Assembly: GCA_033439795.1 (NCBI GenBank)
Contig: JAUTDP010000004.1
Location: 2,294,001 to 2,358,000, forward strand
DNA from: Sordaria brevicollis
Taxonomy: Eukaryota > Ascomycota > Sordariomycetes > Sordariales > Sordariaceae
Direction of reading: 5' to 3'
Length of the DNA stretch: 64,000 bases
Below are positions 57,709 through 64,000 of this stretch, piece after piece (within the stretch, counting starts at the first letter, position 1; the number at the start of each line of letters is the position of its first letter). Under the pieces are notes generated by a model, which was not told where the DNA came from, made no database searches, and was given only the letters and a program-made list of their open reading frames with translations. A program made the translations under genes and the position numbers.

Positions 57709-60620
57709 GGCGGGTTAGAGGGATGACGCTCTTGTGGTAGGATCAAAGCGATGGCGCTAGAGACACAAACTCGGACAACTTGGGTTTTCGTTGCTTGATG
57801 TAGTGTTCCTATCACGGGTTGCGGTAAAGGCTGGTGCTTCTCCCAGCTCGAGCGATGTCAATGGTGGTGGTTGGATGGATGCGAACCAACATGTTCGGAG
57901 AGATGGGTTTGTCACATCGAACGGGGCGAAAAGAGCGAGCTTCGAGCAGACGACAGAGCGCGGGTTTCCAAAGTCACTTGGGGGTTGGCGATGGGACAAG
58001 TTTGCGAAAGTGAATGTTGTTGTGAAAAGGTGGAAAGAAATGTGCTAGTATACAGGTTTGGAGATAGCAGTCGCGAGCGGCCTAGCTAGAATGATACACT
58101 CAGGTCGTTGTTGAGCGGGACCGCCATTTGGAATTCGGGCAGTTCTCAAAATGGAGGCGATGGTTTTGTTGAGTGGTTGTACCTTACCTGCTGGCGCTGA
58201 AGCCTTTCCTGACGAATAGAAGGGGCGCCGACGCGCTGCACTTCTGTACTTTCGCTTCCCGTCCACCTTCGCAGTGCCTGGAAGAGCTGCCCCTGGGCTG
58301 TTGCTGCTGCTGCCGCCGGTGACGGCGAGGGTGACGTGCCCGCCTGCCGCTGCCGTGCTCCCTTCCATCTCAGCTGTTCATGGTGTTGACAGATGCCATT
58401 TCCAGAGCCAACAGGCAGACAGCTGGGGACGGGATGGGAATCATTGTGAGGGCCCGTGCACCAGCTCGTCCAGCTTGAAACCGTCACCCACGGCCTCACA
58501 CGTGCCGGAAGGCTGGACTGGCGAGCGACTGGGTGCTCGTGCCCCACTTGGTAATCGGTTCATACAAAAGCCAGCGGTCTCCCTCCTCTCTTCCCACTTG
58601 ACCCTCGCAAATTCCTTTCCCTGTTCCCTCTCTCGCACCTCTGTTGCTTTGCTGCGTCACGGCCATCTCTGAACAGACATCTCGGCGAGCGGACTCCCAT
58701 CCCCCAGCAGTGTCAGCGGACACATTGGTTTGGTTTGGCGCCTTTTTGCCCACAGTCCAGGTTTTTCATCCATTATGTTTTTGATGGCTTTCTTCTGCTT
58801 TGTCTGTTCATATTTCGTCGATTGATTGCTGGCCAGATTCCTAGGACCAAGATATCCCGAAGCCCAGTGTTGCTCTCTGGAGTCGTCTCTAGGCTTTCTC
58901 TGCCTGTCATCACGTTGTTTCTGCCCTTGCCGGCGATGCCTCTGGGCTGAGTCTACGGTCGTTTCTTTTGTCTGCTTCATCAGCCTGTCACTTTCACCGG
59001 CGTTTAGCATTGAAGCCTATCGAGCCTATGGGTTGACTGCCTTGGGCTGCAGTCCGGGAGTTGCGAGGGTGTTTTATGACGGCTATCTTTGCCACATGGA
59101 GGAAGGCATTCATGCCCTCGTTGTCTACCGAGATAACTGACGACAGGACAGTCGATGGAGATGATATGCAAGACATCTTGCGTGGTATCATCACAACATG
59201 TCCTTGCCATGTCCTTTCTGGCTTTCATCGAGACGCATTTGAGGGGCTACGATGCTTCCCTCTTATCAGACTGATGGTAGCCAAATCACTGGCAACCCTC
59301 ATCTCAGATCAGATTCCTCTGGAGCCGCGGAAATTGGAGACGGGAAAGGTTACAGGTAATACATCTCTTTTCTTTCTTCTGGCTTCCAATATTGGCTATT
59401 TGCCATTCATGTTTTATGTTACGAAAGGCCTTGGTCGAGGTCGATGCGCTCTATATTCATCCATAGACGGGCCAAGCTGTGATTCTGTTCCTTTTTTTCA
59501 GGCCTCGGCCTATTCTTTATTCCTCTAGTTCATTTAGAGCATATCAATCTTCAATGGACAAAATCATGAACGCAAAGAGAGCCAACAGCAAACCTTCATA
59601 TCAAAAGCGATGAGACGCAAACGCAGCTTGCCGAGTCCGAGGGTGGTCCAGACCCCAAATTCCCGATGCAGTAAGGGGCTGTTTCTCACGTGATTCGCTC
59701 GTGTCAGCCCCCGCTCTCTTGCACCCAGCGGGTGGCGGCTGAACTTCTGACGGCGCTCTTCCACCTCCAAAAATACGACTTGCATCGGAAGTCAGTAGGG
59801 CAAAGTCAGCTGGATCCTCACCCTCAGAGCGTCGAGCCACGACATATTCCACAACACCACAACCTCAACCACGCTGAAGCAACACGCTCTGCGAAAGGCC
59901 ATCCATCGCAGCCTTTCCTCTAGGCACTTTTCTTTCCATTCTAATATCCGACCCAGGATTTGCTGATGCCGCGGCATTGCTAGGTTGGGCACACTATCCT
60001 ACCTTGGGTCGGCTTCCATTCCTCCAACGATACACTGCAAAGAGTGGCTGCCACAGCGGTACATCTCAACAATCGTTTCAGAGCCCCGGCCGCCTTTCCT
60101 TTCCATCGGATCGTGTGGCACAGACGCGCGACTGGTATACATCCGCCTCGAGATACATCGCTCTCCAGGCTCATTGATGAACATTGTCCAAAAGATCGCG
60201 ACATTCCCAGTGTTCCCGCCTGCATCTGCTCGCTGTCCGAGACCCTCTCCTTGCTTCTCTGTGGTCGCTCGCCAGGCTAATGTCCTCGCAGCGAACCTGA
60301 TCAATCCCAGGCATTTCGCCCCATCCATCCATCCATCCATCCATCCATCCATCAGCGAGGCTACAAGCCATCATCGCCGCCCGCTTCAGCGTTCTCTCGA
60401 TACTTGCACGGGACTACAAGGCTACTCCTGATATACCATACCCTCTTCATTCGGGAGGTCGACGCAGCTTGACTGGCTTTCCCCCTCGTTCCCGGCCCAT
60501 CTCCGGGTATTCTTTATTCTATCTTTCATAACCTCATCCCGGTGACGCAACCACTGCGGTCTCCCACCATTTTAATATTCTATTTATTCTTGCTCAGCCC
60601 CCGGTCAACGGATATATACC
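57709..60620. promoter_or_regulatory. Divergent upstream region of PPG1 and the zinc-knuckle/RS gene
   Basis: 2.9 kb between two divergent start codons, the second-longest gene-free gap outside the retrotransposon. A minus-strand 107-codon frame at 58045-58368 (MEGSTAAAGGHVTLAVTGG...) has basic, Ala/Ser-rich content and an internal GTAAGG, but no recognisable domain. The remaining frames look like chance. A CCAT microsatellite is at 60321-60353. The last 150 bases are C/T-rich, as in a leader. Confidence 0.4.
60321..60353. repeat. CCAT tetranucleotide microsatellite
   Basis: About eight uninterrupted copies of CCAT, 33 bp long, about 270 bp upstream of the zinc-knuckle gene start, probably in its promoter or leader. 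Likely length-polymorphic. Confidence 0.9.
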
Positions 60621-63284
60621 ATGTCTTCCGCCGCGGCGGTTGACTCTGCTCCGGGGCAGTCCTCATCCCAAGACGATACAGTATGCTATAACTGCGGCAT
60701 ACGGGGTCATTATTTCCTTGCCTGCCCAGAGGAAACAAGACAAGTGCCCGCGTAAGTAGCCTTGGATCCATCTGGCCTGTCATATTCCTAACAACGGGCA
60801 ACCAATTGCTACACACCTTTTGACTAACAGTCTTCCCAGTGGGCTACAAAGACTACGACAGGAACAAAGTCATTTGTCAGATCGAAATAGTTCAACCCAT
60901 GACAGAAAGGGACCTGTTGTCACTCGCTATCCGTTGCCTCCTAGCCAAGGTCCTACCATCACCAGATACGGTCCGCCGCAACCACCGGCATACGCCCCTG
61001 GTGCACCACCGCCGCCGCCTATCCAAGCTTACCCTCCGGCCTCGTTCCCACCACCGCCACCGCCGACATACTCCGGCAGTTACGTTCCTCCGCCGCCGCC
61101 GGCTGTATACAACCAGTTCCCGCCAGCTGCACCACCACCCCCGTCGCAGTATCCATCACAGCCTCCGTACGGACAGCCACAATACCCTCCTCCGTTTCCT
61201 CCGGCTCCTTCGAACTACTACCCGAACGGCGTCCCTCCACCGCCACCGGGTGCTTACCCACCACAACCTTATTCCCAGCCTGTGCCACCTCTTCCTGTAC
61301 CGCCGCCTGTACCACCTCCCTATCCTAATAGCTATGCAGGGCCACCACAGCCCGAGTACCACTACTCGCCAGGTCAAAACCCACCATATCCTCCTACGGG
61401 CTGGGCACCACCCCCGTTTGCTCCTTCACACCTCCCGCCACCTCCTCCATCCAATGCTGGCGTCAACAAGCATCGTAGCAAGAGACAGAATCAAGGCCCG
61501 AAGCATTCGAACGCGCAACGGGATGGACAAGACAGGCACAACAGAGACGAAGGACGTGAGAGGGTCGACAGATTCGATCGCCATGAGAGGCATGACCGGA
61601 ATGATAGGCTGGACAGGTTTGACAAACGTGATCGTGATGACGGTTACAAAAAGGGCGAACGGTTCGACAGGAACGACCGTTTTGAGCGAAATGACAGGAA
61701 CCAAAGGCCTGAGAGGCCGGATCGGCCTGCGAGATTTGAGAAACCCGATAGGAACGACAGAAACGACAGGCGTCGAAACGTGAATGATCCAGAGGACCGA
61801 CCCGGACCTGGGCGACAAGAACGCCGAAAGGAGCCACGGACTATTCAGCCTGAGCGACCAGCCAAACCCACGGATTCCAAGAAACCCGTAGCCGAACCCA
61901 AGGAGGATGTAGGAGATGGGGAATGGGATCCGGAATCCGACAAGGACTTGCTGCGGATCTTCCCAGAACATAGCTTCAAACCGGCTGATCCAGTTGGCAT
62001 TCCTCTACCAGCAAAATACACGGACGCACCTACGATTCCACCTGCATATAACGCCACGTGCGTCAAGTCTGCTTATTTCAACGATCAGAACGAAAAGGAG
62101 TTTGCCTTCTCGATCCGGGAGACATCTGCCTGGTCTCTTCTCAAGCAAGACCCGGTCTTCAAGTTCTACCCGGGCATGATCAGGAAGCGTATTGGGGAGC
62201 ATGAGTACACAACCCATATTGTTGCTGCGCCTCCTCATCCGGAGACCAAGTTGAAGCTTCCACCAAAGTTCGCAATCTCTCGGAACCAGCAGAAAGAGAG
62301 TCCGGAAATTGATCGATACCGCCCTCGACTCGACCAGCACCGTGATTTCTCCCCCAGGCGTTCCGCCCCTCGCGACCTACCGCCAGCAGGATTCGACAGA
62401 GGACACAGAGGATATCAACAGCCTCCAAAGCGTCCCCTGGATGACCCCTATGACGGGCGTGATCGAGACCTCAGGGATGCAAAGCGGCCCAGACAGAGTC
62501 TGCCACCGCGGGATACTCCTGACCGAGGTCACGGTCGCGACGCCTACCCACCACCTCCTCGTAGGCCTTCCCCGAGTCCCCGGTACAACCTCAGCGCCGA
62601 TCCCTGGTCACCGCAGGCCGGTGAGACGAAAGTCCCATCAAGCGATTACCGCTACAGCAAGGATTCCTACTACGACAACAGATCTCCGTCATCTAGAGAA
62701 GACAGAGACAAAGAGAGAGGAAGAGAGCGGCCGTCTCAGTACGCGGACATGCGCCACGACAGCGGCTACCACAGCAGCCGCAGCCGCTCGCAGGAGCGCA
62801 AGCCTCGGACGTCTTCTTACCGCGACGATTACAGAGACCGGGACAACAGGGACAGAGAGGGAGAGAGGCGACCATCGCTTACGGGACCGTCATCCTACCA
62901 GCAGCAGAGGAAGAGGACGACATGGTCTCGCAGCAGCCGTAGTCACAGCCGCAGCCGTAGTCCGGCTTCGTCTTACCTCTCGCCAGCAAGAAGCAGGGGC
63001 AGCGGTGATAAGCGTAGCCGATCCCGCTCGCCCAGCCGTGGTCGTACTCTGACTCGTAGTCGGAGCCGCAGTCCCCGCGAACGCAGCGAGTCGCCCCTAA
63101 CGGCGCTGGACAAGGAGCTGCTTGGGTTAACTGACGAGCCTAATGAGCCCGTCAGGGCCAAGCCGGTTCCCAGGAAGGGAGTGCCCAGGGTTAAGGTCGC
63201 TGCGGCATTTAGGTGAGTCAAAGATCATATCTAACACTTTCAGTCTGGACAAATGCTAACATATTGAACAGTCGCCGGTGGTAA
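60621..63284 (+). CDS. Zinc-knuckle, proline-rich and RS-rich protein, likely RNA-associated
   Basis: Exons 60621-60751, 60840-63212 and 63272-63284 (838 residues). Exon 1 encodes one CCHC zinc knuckle, CYNCGIRGHYFLAC (C22, C25, H30, C35), of the CX2CX4HX4C type. A Pro/Tyr-rich region (about 70-255) follows, then an Arg/Asp/Arg-Glu repeat region with RFDR, RHDR and NDRN repeats (about 255-400). Next is a folded-looking block with DGEWDPESDKDLLRIFPEHS and EFAFSIRETSAWSLLKQD. The C-terminal third is Arg/Ser-rich with SRSRSRSP-type repeats, as in splicing factors. The last exon is only 13 nt and adds SRRW, giving the end AAAFSRRW. Nuclear RNA binding is inferred from composition; I do not recognise a named orthologue. 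Confidence 0.8.
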
Positions 63285-64000
63285 TCGCTCGTATAGCATC
63301 CACGCCCTCAATCCTCTTTCAATTTTTTTCTTTTCGTCCTAAACAGGACGCTCCATCTTATGAGTCGGCATGTTACCGGCGTTGTCAGTTTTATTTTCAG
63401 AAGTCTTTACTTTCCTCTCGTGTCAATAAAGGGAGGTGTGGTCGCCTGGAGTTTTTCGTCCAAGGAGTTTAGGTGTCTCATCAGGCGGTTGGTGGGTGGC
63501 GATATTGGATGGGAAAACTTCTTTCAGAACGGAGTTTGTATGGTACCATCATGTAAAAACTGTTTTTTCTCGTCTTTTTCATAATAGATATCTGTCATCC
63601 GGCAAGTACAGATGTACAGCGCTTCGAATACTTCAACTCCAGGTCACTTTCAGTCATGAATTTGTGAGATTTGTGGTGGTTACATACGTTTACCTACCTA
63701 CCTCAACTTGAATGACATCATGGAACAACAAGGCGCCATGGTTGCGAACTGTGAAGTGACGGAACGCTTTCCATCGAAGGAAGGACCTTTCGGGCTGCTC
63801 CTTCCTTTCCCATCGAGACAATTTTCCGAGGAAAAGAATTTCCGTGCCAAGTGCACATGATACCTGAGAAATTGAAGAAGGAACGAACAACGGATCACAT
63901 CATCTATGGACGGGAATCAGGGAAGGGCTTTTGGGCTGCTCCTTCCGCAACCCTCCCGTGCAAAAACTTTTCCTGTCAAATGAACATTTCATTTTAAAGT
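63285..64000. other. 3' flank of the zinc-knuckle/RS gene and right window edge
   Basis: Contains the probable 3' untranslated region (T-rich stretches 63320-63350 and 63560-63585). A 14-bp word GGGCTGCTCCTTCC occurs twice, at 63792-63805 and 63933-63946. No gene recognised. Confidence 0.45.

Noticed and set aside
60839..61783. 314-codon plus-strand frame and 62309-63052 frame
   Set aside because: Alternative frames of the Pro- and Arg-rich zinc-knuckle/RS gene; low-complexity His/Arg/Leu shadows.
1..64000. CRISPR array, bacterial operon or biosynthetic gene cluster
   Set aside because: No regularly spaced direct repeats, no polycistronic layout, and no polyketide or peptide synthetase, terpene cyclase or clustered tailoring genes were seen.

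Overview
The window is filamentous ascomycete nuclear DNA, most likely Neurospora or a very close relative. Protein-coding genes have short GT-AG introns (mostly 57-80 nt) with CTAAC/CTGAC-type branch sites, and intergenic spaces are 0.3-3 kb. A 7-kb block has been reduced to TpA-rich, stop-saturated sequence with almost no CpA or TpG, which is the signature of repeat-induced point mutation (RIP). The pyridoxine genes PDX1 and PDX2 lie next to each other, a linkage classically known for pdx-1 and pdx-2 in Neurospora crassa. I cannot separate N. crassa from sister species.

Layout, left to right: a Kre2/Mnt1-type Golgi alpha-1,2-mannosyltransferase cut by the left edge (1-1313, -); the decapping activator Pat1 (4116-6687, +); RNA polymerase III subunit Rpc37/RPC5 (7585-8926, -); a 3-kb stretch without a convincing gene; a seven-helix fungal rhodopsin/PTH11-like membrane protein (11990-13912, +); a glutamine-rich FAR1-type zinc-finger protein (14710-15867, +); the divergent vitamin B6 pair PDX1 (16585-17544, -) and PDX2 (19961-20911, +), with a TA-flanked MITE-like element between them; a decayed NACHT/STAND NTPase relic (about 22930-24490); ALG3 (24960-26438, +) convergent with an EIF1AD-like S1 protein (26512-27006, -); a HAD phosphatase (27814-28764, +); a second MITE-like element (29296-29643); a small secreted protein (30475-31196, +); a thioredoxin with a mitochondrial presequence (32326-33204, +); a large fungal membrane glycoprotein (33536-36181, -); a peroxisomal D-amino-acid oxidase (37805-39077, +); 3-hydroxyisobutyrate dehydrogenase (39536-40848, -); a Bqt4-like KilA-N/APSES membrane protein (42387-43964, -); a RIP-destroyed Gypsy/chromovirus retrotransposon with 216-bp LTRs and a 5-bp target duplication (44718-52196); RhoGDI (54228-55525, +); PP2A-like phosphatase Ppg1 (56405-57708, -); and a zinc-knuckle/proline-rich/RS protein (60621-63284, +).

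Most of the window is housekeeping sequence. Functional links are few. PDX1 and PDX2 together form PLP synthase. Kre2-type mannosyltransferase and ALG3 both act in glycosylation, in Golgi and ER respectively. RhoGDI and Ppg1 are signalling proteins. Exon structures were derived by hand from splice motifs, frame continuity and protein family expectations; every model closes in frame.

I found no convincing new multi-gene system, CRISPR array, biosynthetic cluster, tRNA or 5S rRNA gene. The most informative non-genic items are the RIPed chromovirus, whose LTR differences are all transitions with a switch in polarity, and the two unrelated TA-flanked inverted-repeat elements.
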